A program made the position numbers and the translations under genes. Under the pieces are notes generated by a model. The model had not been told where the DNA came from and ran no database searches. It was given only the letters and a program-made list of their open reading frames with translations. A DNA stretch of 64,000 bases from Gymnogyps californianus (lineage: Eukaryota > Chordata > Aves > Accipitriformes > Cathartidae). Positions 12,101-24,100 of this stretch are shown one piece after another (the stretch's first letter is position 1; each line of letters starts with the position of its first letter). The stretch lies in the NCBI RefSeq assembly GCF_018139145.2, contig NC_059471.1, positions 201,829,494-201,893,493 on the forward strand, written 5' to 3'.

Positions 12101-15100
12101 CCTGCTGCTTTCCATATCTGTGCGCTTCCCACCCAGCAGAGCCCAGACCTGCGTTTAGCCCGAAGACAGCTGCCGGAGAAAACAGGCAAATTCTTCAGTT
12201 AGAGATAAACTTAAAAGAAATGAGGGCTGCTTAGGGCTGATCTTTGGTGCGTTGTGAATTCAAAGCACAGGAGGTGCATTTCTCTAAATCAGACTCCCAT
12301 ATGCTTTCAAAAATCTCCTGCCTGTGGTAAGTGATGGTTTCTCTTGAGTTAACTGGCCTTCATCTGGGGCAAGCTGGAGCTTGAGTATCACCGAAGACTG
12401 AGCTAATGCTGTAGAGATTTAGCTCTCAGCCCACTCGCACACTAGGATTTGCCAGTACCTTTCCTTCCTGGGGAGGATCTATCCCTCACCCACCGGCTGA
12501 AAGCTGTTTCCAGGTGCCAAAACACCCTCTGTTTCAGTGCCAAGTCCCGCACTGTAATTGATTTTCTGTACTTCGGGTGCGTGCTGCAGCTCTCCCCTTG
12601 TGCTTGCTCTGGCTGACGGGCGAGTGGGCAGGAAGGCGGCTTTCTCCCTCGCCTGTGGGTTCCTCAGCCGAAGCTGGTCCTGAAGCAACAACAGGCCTGG
12701 TGCTACGGCACCAGCAGAGCTTACCATTTTGAGTCTGCATCCATAAATCCTCCATACTGTGGATCACTAGTAGTGCCCCACAGACTGGCCGTTGATGCCA
12801 GGAGGTAGCATACGTCTGGGCAAAACTAACCAGCTTTGTATCTGGGGAGACCTCAGTGAGCCCCATTTGCTCGTGCGATCTGAGTGGCGGCTCTCCAGCA
12901 CTGCTGGGCAGAGCTTGTGTGCCCTGCTGGGCTCCGGACGGAGCTGGGGGCAGCTGAGGGTCTTGAGGATGAAGTGGATTTGGGACTGCTGCCAGCTCAG
13001 GTAGGCTTGGGATGAAGCTGCTTGCAACAGAGGAACAGATCCCATCTGCACTTGTTCAGGCCTCAGGGGATGAAGTGGAAGGAGGGACAGGGTCGTAGAG
13101 GAAAAGACAGGAAGAAAAAAGCAGCCCCAGGCCAGGTCAGGGCTTCATTTGCTGCTGTTCCTGTAGTTAGTCAGGCAATATGTTGGTCAGAAAGAGGAAT
13201 GTCGTATGGGAGCTCTGTGAATATAGATATCTGAAGAGGTATAAATTGAGAGTATACCTATTGGAAGATAGTATCTGTCAATGCTCTTAGTGTTAAAATA
13301 AAATGAAAAGCATCTGCAGGTCTGTTCCAAACCACCCACCTTCACTCCATGCACTCTCTCCATCTCCATGTGCAATTTTTGTCATGTCCAAGTGTACTGG
13401 TTTTGGCTGGGATAGAGTTAATTTTCTTCATAGTAGCTGGTATGGTGCTATGTTTTGGATTTGTGACCAATACAATGTTGATAACACAGGGATGTTTTAG
13501 CTAATGCTGAGCAGTGCTTAAACAGCATCAAGGCCTTTTCTGCTCCTCAGACTGCCCCACCAGCGAGGAGGCTGGGGGCACACAAGAAGTTGGGAGGGGG
13601 ACACAGCTGGCACAGCTGACCCCAACTGACCAGAGGGGTATCCCATGCCATATGACGTTGTGATCAGCAATAAAAGCTGTGGGGAAGAAGGAGGAAGGGG
13701 GGACATTCGGAGTTATGGCGTTTGTTTTCCCAAGTAACCGTTACGCATGATGGAGCCCTGCTTCCCTGGAGATGGCTGAACACCTGCCTGCCCATGGGAA
13801 GTGTTGAATGAATTCCATGTTTTGCTTTGCTTGTATGCGTGGCTTTTGCTTTACTTATTAAACTGTCTTTATCTCAACCCATGATTTTTCCCACTTTCAC
13901 CCTTCTGATTCTCTTCCCCATCCTGCTGGGGGGGGAGTGAGCAAGCAGCTGTATGGGGCTTAGATGCTTGCCAGGGTTAAACCATGACACTTAAGCAAGA
14001 AATAAGAAGCACTTTACAACAGGCCTCGTGTTCAGCAACTTCAGGATAAAGATTTTCTATAATGGACAGGAGCAAAGGCCTTGAGATAAAAATTGCAACA
14101 TTTACCTGGCAAACTTGGAGATGTAAAGGGAAGGTTGTTGGGTTTGGGGTTTGTTGGGGGTTTTTTTTGGGGGGTGGGTCCCCGTTTTCTAAATAAAGCA
14201 GAAAAATCAAGCCAGTTTCTTTGCTTGAAAGACTTTTCTGCACAGGTGCCTTCCAGATCTCCAGTCCAATGGCAGCTCCTGGTCTAGCAAAAGGAGAAGG
14301 GTGGGTAAATGTACAGACTTGACAGAAAGCCCGATGAACCCATCGAGCTCCCAAGAGAGACATGAGAGGGGAAGCAGCAGTCTCATGGGGCAGCTGCAGA
14401 GGTGGTGGGAAGGGGGAGTGCACAGCAGCCACCAGGGCCCACCAGCAGATGTGGAGGGGGCAGTTGCACGCTGCAGCAAGGATGTCATGAGTTTACCTTA
14501 GACGAGTGATGTGTCTTGCTGGAGCATGCCTTACTCATACAGAGCACCTGCTTCAGCTGACCGCATGGCAAGCATAAGCTCTTGGGTTCAGTCTTGTACA
14601 ACCCCTGCGTTTTCTCATACTCTTACATGCGTTATGCCTGCCATTCATTAGCAGAATTATCTTTAGCATTATCTTTATAGCAAATCTCTAACATTCATCA
14701 CTGCCTTTGTTTTACTAGAGCCTGTGTTTTGATTCTAGGAGGCTGTGTCGTGCAACTGCCTAGCAGTGCCCAGAGGCAGAGCACTTCTGAAGGACTTGAG
14801 GATGTGTACGCAAAACACAAAAAACCTTTTAAAAACTCAGGTCCACCCCTGTTCTCCCACTCAAGAGCCGGCTGGGACCACATTTCATCCAGCCACCAGT
14901 CACTGGAGGGGTGACACAGCCGTACCCTAAAAGTGAAGACCTATGGGGCTGCATGCTGGTGTGCTCGTGGGCACCTGGAAGCTCAGTGGCCACTTGCGTT
15001 CCCCTGCCGTGGGCAGGCAGGACCTGCCCTTTAATCCAAACCCCTTGCATAAGCACAAGTGGCACGGACAGTCACAGGCAGTGGGAGTGGTGCTGGTCTG

Positions 15101-18100
15101 TGTGGGAGAGGTTAATGTAGCACTTTGTTTTGAAAAGGGTGGCATGAAATACAGCAACCTGTGACGGTCTGCTGCGGAGATGAGCACAAGCCCTGCTGGC
15201 TATGACAGACGTGCCCCTGCGCCGGGTGCCTGTGGTGCTGACAGATAGGTTATCTCGTTTCCTTCTGAAAACACAGACCCTCTCTGATGATGGCAAATTC
15301 ACCTGTTATGGAAATATAATTATTCTTTATTCAGGACCGATAATTGATCTCGCCCCTTTGCCTTTGGGGAAAAAAAAAAGGCAGATATCAACATTTTAGT
15401 GACACTCAGATTGTGACAACTGCGTCAAAAGACATGGATGACACTGATTACTGCTTTCTCTCCTATAAAGGGGACTAATTCTTGTTAGAAGCTCTGGGTT
15501 CGTGGCTCCCCGTCCCCCCAGGACCTATGGGCAAACAGGAGCATCATGCAGCGGCTCAGCACAGGCTTCCCCGTGCCGCCCCGCTGCCGCACTGCCCATC
15601 GGGCAGGAGGCTCCCATTCCAGCATGAAAGCCTTGTTTGCTCAGCTCTCAGTCTCCCTGCCGAGCCTGACAACGAGGCTGCCAGCACCGCGGGTGATTTA
15701 TGAGGCAGGCACATGCCTGCAGCTGAATAGGGGTTGCCAGCTCCTTGGAGAAAAGCCACATAGCTGCCACCAGCTAGGCATAACTTTTAGTCATTGGACC
15801 CAAGGTGAAAGACTTTGCCCTGAAAGTATCCAGGACACCATCCAGTATCGTTTACTTCTTAATCTGAATGGTCAGGAAAAGTGGTTGGCAATTAAGATAG
15901 GTATTAGGTATTACAGCCTGTGCCAGGGAGCACCTCTTGCATCGGGGCATGGTTGCACCTGCCAAGTGTTGCATTTTGTAACTGGGTTGGAAAAGACAGA
16001 CCCCAATGGAGGTCAAATCACTGGAAATGCAATTAGTAATAAAGGCTGAGTATGACTTATGCAAATGTCTATCACTGGTGACATCTGAGCAGACATAATT
16101 GCGATCTGAGGGAGAATTTCTGAAGTTAATCCTCCCAGTGGCTTCCAGACTAATTTGTTAAGGGATTGAGGGAGATTTTCTAAATAAACAATGCAGTTGT
16201 TGAAGATTATGATAATGCCACTGTTGATCAGATGTGGGCCCCGCCAGATTTTGGATTTTGCTGGCTCCGAGTGACTTGCTGTGTTTACAATGTCCGTGAT
16301 CAACACAGGCCTGCTCTAGCATTGCTTGGCATTGTCTGGTAAAGAAAAATGCAGAACATTAATTGCGATGTTAAGCAAATATTTGGAGGGGGCGGGGTAC
16401 TGTAAATACTGAAAATGTCATTCAGTTAGGAACAACCTACTTCTCTGGTCATATTTTTCCAGGAAGAAATACAATTTTGTAGACCTGCATTTCCAAACCT
16501 AAATTCATAATGTCTCTAAGAAATGCCAATATAGCTTTTAAAGGCTCTCTCAAGTGTGCAAGGCAGAAAGTGTGTTAAAATTTAGTGCTTCCTCTTAAAA
16601 CAAATCACATATTCTTACTTAAGATTTAGCCATATTTCTAATTTTATCATTTCCTTATCACCCATCTTATTGTGAATTTTTAATATTTAATAGCGGAAGG
16701 TACTGCAGGGTTGTAGAGGTCAGTGGTGGCACAGCGAGGAGGAGGCAGTGGACAGTGCTAACTTCCAGCAGAGCGCTGATGGTATACTTTACCTGATCAT
16801 CAGTTTGTTCTGGATGCCTTTCCTTCTGCAGCATTTTCATGAGATTAAAAGTTCTGCCATAGCTTAAGCACGGGAACGCTTGCAGGACACGAAAAACACA
16901 GGGAGCATAACTGCAGTCAATTCGTTAACTCTAGTTTCGAGAAGGACTTTTCTGTAGTTGCCTGCCTAAGTGCAGGGCCTCTTCTTCACAGAGAAAGTTG
17001 CTGGGGTTTCTTCAGTTATATGAGGAAGAAAAGCAATTCAGGTGAAAAAGTCACTTTCTTTGCTAGCCACAACCAAAATTTTTAACTGGCATCCTGAGGG
17101 ACATGCATGTTTCATTTACTTTTCAACTCAAGAGGTCAAGGAGTTTTTACTGGATTACCAATATTGTTAGCCAGATGCAGGTTATGATAGTTTTTTCACA
17201 ACTTTCTTACAAGAACAAAAGTTACTGTATCAGCAGATTATTGTGGTTTTTGGTGGGCAGGCTTGTATACATGTCAAGCATGTGGTAGTAAGTAGTGCTG
17301 GTGGCACACATACAATATGAGGGTATGAGGAATTTGTAGCTATGCATTTGTATTATTTATCTGTACTATGTATTTTTGGTGCTAGTGGGCATGGCCATTT
17401 AAAGAAACTAGCAATTAAAATTACAAGCAGCTAAAGGAAGGGAAAGAAATGAGATTTTCCATTGCTGAATGGATGCCAGGGTTTTACATTTAAAGTTCAA
17501 AATGTTGTTCTAGTCAAACACATAAAATATGTTCCTCGTGTCTGAATGCAAAACATGTAATTTCCTACATGCTTAGAACTCAATTTTTAAAATACCACGA
17601 GAAAAGGTAATCTCTGCAAAAATAGTTCAGTTCATGAGTCATTTCCTGGCATTCTGGCTGAAGATTCAGAGACTCACGTCCTTGCTGAGGCCGAATTCAT
17701 CCTCTTCCACCCAAATCCAGAGGATCATCAATGAAAGTCCTAGTCTAGATAAGACCATAGACTTGATACATTGAAACTGAAACTTGACAGATTCTGATTA
17801 GAAATAATACACAATATCTTTAATAGTGAAAGTATATAATCTGCATGATAATCTGCCCACAGTTCTGATGGTCTCGCTGTCCTTTGAAATCTTTAAATCA
17901 AGTCAATATTTCTCTTTCTAAAGGAAAATTTTAGTCCAGGTGCAAGCCATGTTATTGAGGCAGGAGTCACTGGGTGATGTTCTGTGGTTGTATAAGGCAA
18001 AAGGCTGATTAGATGATAACGTGAGTCCCTTCCATGTATAAAATGTGGCAAGATCATGTGAAAACCCATCTTGAGCTCCAGCCTGCAGTATTGCAGGTGG

Positions 18101-21100
18101 GAAGCCGAGAACCAGGAGGACAGAAGTGTTGCTGCACATTTGCCCTGTTCTTACACTCTTCCACAGCATCTGCCACTCCCTCAGCGGGACTTTGGTCTGG
18201 CCTGTGGCAACCATTTATGTTCCTAACATCTGAAAAGCACTGAAGGGCTGCCTGGCTAATATTTACTTTTTCTTGGTCCTGCTCAGATGTGGTTGCTGAG
18301 CCCTTGCAGGTGTTAGTGGGTATAACAGGGGGGCAGCTGATCTGCCCTTGCAGAACAGGCACACGTGAGCCTGGACTTTAAAAGCCCCTCCCTGCAATTC
18401 CACTGATATTTATTCATGCGGATTTCAATTAGTAGTAATTGTTTTTGTTGATTTTTTGCTTTTTTTTCTGGTAGAGGGTAAGTGCAAAGTGATTGATACC
18501 TGGGAAAGGAAATCAGGATTTGGCAGCAGAGCGACATTCCATTGTCTTGACATGAAATAACAAATAACTCGCCTCTAAATCTGTGTCTCGGGAAATGAAA
18601 GTGTAAAGCAGTGAAAGTCATTTGGAGGTCATTGAGATGCAAAGTGTGTCCTGCTCCCCAGCCCTGAGTTGCTCAGCTCTCCGTAACAGCTTTGAGAAAT
18701 CTCTCGGGTGGCTGGGGAAGAGGAGGGCAAGCGTGTACCCAGTGCCTGGCTCTTTCTCTCCCCGGCCTGCTTTTGAAAGTGTTGTTCTCGCAGAGTTTGC
18801 AAACACCACCTAAAAACACTCGTTATGGCGGTGATTTTATATGTAAATGCAAACAGTAACTTTTCAAAAACCATCCCCAGGGTTTTCGCTCTGTGAGTGG
18901 CAGTAGGGACTGTGTCATCTCAAAACCAACCCAAGCCCCTGCTCTTCTGGAAGCCTCATCCTCGGCAAGGCTGCTCACCGCTTACTCCTCTCGCTCCTCC
19001 CAGGCTTGACTTGCGTGCCCAGTTACAGCACTGCCACTTCTAGGTCTGCGTCCACCCCACACCTGAGCTGGGTCTCAGCTGCGTGGCTTTTCTCATGGTG
19101 TGGGGCTCTCAGGTCACCCTGGGGAACCTGGCACCCAATGGTAATCCTTGAGGCCAGGTTCGTTCAAGCCATCTAACACCTCCACGCTGCGAAACTCCTC
19201 AGAGGTTTAATGGCATCTCCCAAAATGGTGATTTTCAACTCCTCCTGAAGGCTAAGGAGATGCAAGGGACCTCCATGAGAGCTGGCGGAGTCTGAATGGC
19301 CATTGGCTCACCATAAGGCCCTGAGGACAGTGCTTGAAAGCTGTGCTGTGCAGCACAGCCTGGCAGGGCTTCTGCGAAGCCAGTGGAGTCATTGAAATGG
19401 CACCTCAGGAATTTGGTGCGAGTTCTTTGAAGTGCACTGTTATCTCCATTTAATCACACAGTAAATCCACAGTAGCTCACTGATTTGCAGTAACTTTTCA
19501 GGTATTTTGCATCTGTCTGTGTAGTGGGGGAAGCAGCACTTTGCAATTACGTGGCTGCACAGGGGTCTGTGTGTACCAGGAGACCTTCACAAAGATCCAG
19601 CCGGGGGCGGGGAGGTGTAGAGCCCATAGAGCAGTGTGGGATTCCTGGATTTTATAGACACAGTTGTGTCCCCACCACCCACACTGAGCAGCAGTTTGCT
19701 TGGCAAGGTGTCACCAGGGATGAGTCCAAGGAGAAGGAGTTAGTTGCTGTGAATAAGTGTCTCGTTGTGCTATTTCTAGGTATTTCTTGGACTCTGACAG
19801 CAATAATGTTTCCATCCTGGATGCAAAATTAAGTTGTAAAACATAGAAGATTTATATCAAGCTGAAAATATTTGAGAGTGGTACTTTGGCAGGTAGATAG
19901 GGACAAATGGCAAAGGGAGAAGGGTTTGCTGAACTGGGAGAGGACAGCATGTGAAGGAGAACAAGGATGCTCTTCCAGCATCCTTCACATGCTCTCCTCT
20001 CCGACTTCTCCACGGGTGCTGGAAGAGCATTCTTGTTGGTGGAAGGGTTGATGGAAGGGAGGGAGGTGGCAAAATAGGCAGAAAAAGGGTTCAGAGGGCG
20101 GAAGAGGGCAGGGAGAAGGTGCACCAGCCACAGGGGCAGATCAGAGGGGAGGAGAGGGCTGCAGAAGGCAGATGAGGGGACCCACAGTACCAGAGCACCA
20201 TGGTGAGTGGTGTCTCCCACGTGGAAGGCTGGATGTTGTCATGAGGAGTGGGCATGGTCTCTCGGCAGCCAAAACAGGTCTGTCTTGCTGTGTCACTGGT
20301 TCAGCATCAAAATGCTGAGAAGCATCTGGGAATACAAATCTGAGGATAAAATTTCCATTTGCAAGCAGGGAAAACTCATTCTTCCCATCAGCACTACACG
20401 CAGCCTTTGCCAAAATTAGTCAAATCCAAGAATATACCCTTTGCAGGAGCTGGATGATATTTGTGAAGATACTGGTCGCGCTCTGTGGAGGGAAGGAGCA
20501 CATCTGGATGCTGTGTATGTGTAACCATGGCTTTTCACAACTTCGCCATGCCATTGCCGCATGGTGGGACAGGAGGCCTGCTCCCCGTCTCTGCCCTACC
20601 ACCGAAAGAGCAGCAGCAATTCGAGCAGCGCCATTCATGCACACCAGGTCTCATAGCTGTGCTGAAAGCCTCCTGCTTTGAATGTCAAAGTTTAGCCTCT
20701 GGATGCAGCCATGAAGGAGATAACAAATCAGGCTAGTAAAACTTGCTTGACTTTGTGGCCCAGCCTGGATCCTGACGATTGGTGTTTCAGGGAGTTTGTC
20801 TAGGAAAAGGAACTGGTCTGGTGGCTTTTCAGGATTTGCATTTTTGACTCACCGATGGGAAGCTTTTTGGTTTTCCTTTTCACTGTCACAGGCTCTCATG
20901 TTTCTCTACAGACTCAAGCCAAGTTTGTATAAAGAAATGCCATTAAAATATTCAGGGAATAAAGGGGATACATACATCAAAGGAGTAAGGGGGTTATGTG
21001 AAATGATTTGTCCTGCCTTTCCCTGGTGACTAATCAGGATGTGTAAAAGATTCTCAGTTCTTCACACCACCTTATTTTAAAGGTGCTCTGGAAAGCTGTA

Positions 21101-24100
21101 GGGGGAAACTTTAAACAGCAGAGATTAACATTAATGGTTTCTCTAATCCGGCCTAATTTGGAGTTTCCCGATTGATCAGAATGGTCTGCAAGTCCATGCC
21201 ACAGTGCTAAACTTCTCCAGCATTTCCTAGTCTCTCCCCCTGGGATTGCAAGCATGGTGCTTTCCCTGTTTATTTTTTCCTGTTTATTTATTTATTTTCC
21301 TTGTGGGGGGCCAGGCTCCGGCCACTTGCCCAGGGAGACGTCCGCCACCACGGGCCCTTAATGAGCTTTTTGACCACTGAAGCAGCACAGCATCGCCTGG
21401 GAATCAGAGGGGGTTTCTCCTTTCCCCGCGTCAGATAGCAGAGCAGAGGCCGGCGGGTTAACGAAGGAGCCGGGGCGGCTGGCAGGCTGCCTAATGAGCA
21501 CCAGGGAACTGGTGAGGGGGGACCCCGGTGGCGGCTGGAGCCCCAGCAGCAGCCTCCAGCGGGACCCGATGCCAGTTGCTCCATTTTTTCCCATTATTAC
21601 TGTAGCTGGAAGTATTAGAAAGCAAAGAGCCCCAAAGGGTATGAATGTGAGGCGTTTTCCACCCAGCACTTTTGAGGGCGGTGGGGTCTGAACCAGCATA
21701 TTAACAATGTAGAGGAGTGCTTTTTTTGTATTAAAAATAACTAGGAAACAGATTCTTTTTAACCTTTAACCACTCCAAACAGTCAATAAATCATTAGCTA
21801 CTGATTAACAAAAACAGAAGTGTAACTTATTGTCCGGTAAGCAAACTCTTGGAAGCACTGAAAGGCTGGCACTGACTTCAGGATGGCTTTTCTTTTTACA
21901 CATTTGCACTTATTAAAAAGACAAACAGGCCAAGTACTGCATATTAAGCTATGCCACACAAAGCATTTTGCTAAAAGAGCAACTTGCTAAAATAGATATA
22001 TTTTTTAATGTATACAGTGAGCTGAGCAAATGCAGTATTTACGATATGCAACGTTATATCTGTCCCCCAGGAAAACAGGTCTCCTCGTGCCAAGCATAAC
22101 GAGGTGGGTTGTACCTCATCTGCAAGGGTTCCTGGTTTGTGTTCTCAAAATCTTGGCCATACTTACAGTCTGCTGCTGAATTGTCTCCTCAGCTCCTTCA
22201 AAAGACTCAATGGGGTGGCTAAAACAGGCGGAAGTCCTCGTGGCCGAGGTTTGGGCTGGAGAGCACAGCTTTCAGTTTGAGTTCAGGGAATATCCGTGAT
22301 GTTGGAACACTCTCCCATGGCCGACCAAAACCACTCTCCCTCTTTCCATCTGTGCGAAAAGTCAAGTGGCAATTTTTTATCTAAGAATAAAAGTTGGAAA
22401 AAGGTGTTTCTGGTGGAGGAGATATTTGTGGGACCTTTGGAAAAGCCCTATTATCTTGCAGATTAACTAATAAAAGGGTGAGATCCAGAAATCTGAGTGT
22501 CACCACTGCTGCTGATTGACTAAACAAACATTTGCACTTTGTAGTATTACTATTACATGTACAGTATCTAGTCTGGTTTAATTCACAATAAGTCTACCAA
22601 AGATTGGACTATTTGCTTAAACCTCTCCAACTTGCATCATGACTTTTGAAAATCGTATTTATAATGTAAAAATATAATGGTTAAGTATTTAAGACAAGGC
22701 TTCCATTGTCCATTACTCTGTATGGCTTTTCCGTTCACTGTGCATCGTTAGACCATCTGTGTCTTTAATAAGTAACTGTGTGGGCTCTTGCAGTTTAAAT
22801 ATTTACTTTAAAATAATAGAGGATCCAAATGAAACTGAGATACATGAGAATATCCATGTCTGATGTTTTAAGTGGAATGGGAGTAGATTTGTGCAGTAGA
22901 TTTGCAAACCATAAACAGATGTGTTTTGATGACCTTCTCTCCTCTATCTGGTCTCCATTTATAAAACACAAGTTCACAGATTAAGCTTCTCAGGGTTTTA
23001 CATGCACCTGGGAGAATCTACATGTGTTTCTTTCTGTTGAAGTTGTGGGGAGAAGTCCAAACAGTTTATTGCTCCGTACTTGGGTTTCATGAAAATCAGA
23101 TTTGGCATCGCTAGTAAAATACCTTCACGGTGGCGTTCTCTCACTGCAACCTGAGAAAGTCACTGCAGGTGGCCAAAGGGAGTTACATGCACCTTTGCAG
23201 CTTGAGAAGGTCACTCCTGCAGGTCACCACTGAGGACAGTAGATGAGTCTCAGTGTTAACTCCACTATGGTCAGAAAGGGAGCTGCAATTTTCAAAAGAC
23301 ATCCTGGGAGACTGTCATTCCTGCAATTGCAGTCTGTCTGTGACTCTGTCTGGGCAAGGGAGAATATAATGGGTTAGACACAAGATTTGAGATTGTCCAC
23401 CCATAGATCAGAACCGCTCATCTTCTTCATGAAAACTCAGTGAGGCAAAGTTAAGTTTCATGACATCATGTACAATTTTAGGTACTAATTGCCATTATTT
23501 GAGGAACATAAATGTGGTTCATCTTGTTTTACAGACAGAGAGAATGGTAGGTGGTTTCTACTCTCACGTGTAGATCCTGAGTCTGGGGTGCTTCTTTCTC
23601 TTCTCCAAGTGACTCTGTATGCAATTATAACGAGAAAACATAAGGGTCAGTACAACGAACACAATGTACTTTAATATGGGGTGCACAGAATGTTTGAAGA
23701 ATCACTATGTGATGGTGATAATACACTGCAACACTCAGGGCTGCTTTTTCTTCCTTTTTTTTTTTCGAGTCCAGGATGAATCCACTTCTTTCATATTTTG
23801 TTTAAGGGAGACCAAGTTCTCTCTCTGGCACTGTTTGGTACCTCTTCTTGCTACTCACTTTTACAGCATGTGGTCTTTGAAGTTTGAATCCCAATCTCTT
23901 TCTGGACAAGCACTAAGTAAAAAGGCAACCTTTAGGGTTAGGCAGCGCAAGGTAAATTTTCAGCCCCATGAGCAGGAACTGAGTTACATGACTTGCATTA
24001 CCATTAATGGGGGTCATGCTGGTAAATTCCTGTACACCACATTGCACATTTACTCACGAGTGCAGAATTGGCACAGCTAATGAAACTTGCCTTTTGGGTA

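Noticed and set aside
13977..14432. 151-codon open frame on the - strand
   Set aside because: Begins in the solo LTR edge and crosses the G-run cluster; its proline- and leucine-rich product reflects low-complexity DNA, not a protein family.
15546..16049. 167-codon open frame on the + strand in the large intron
   Set aside because: Starts in a GC-richer patch where stops are rare, has no recognisable domain, signal or splice context, and its composition changes halfway. Most likely chance.
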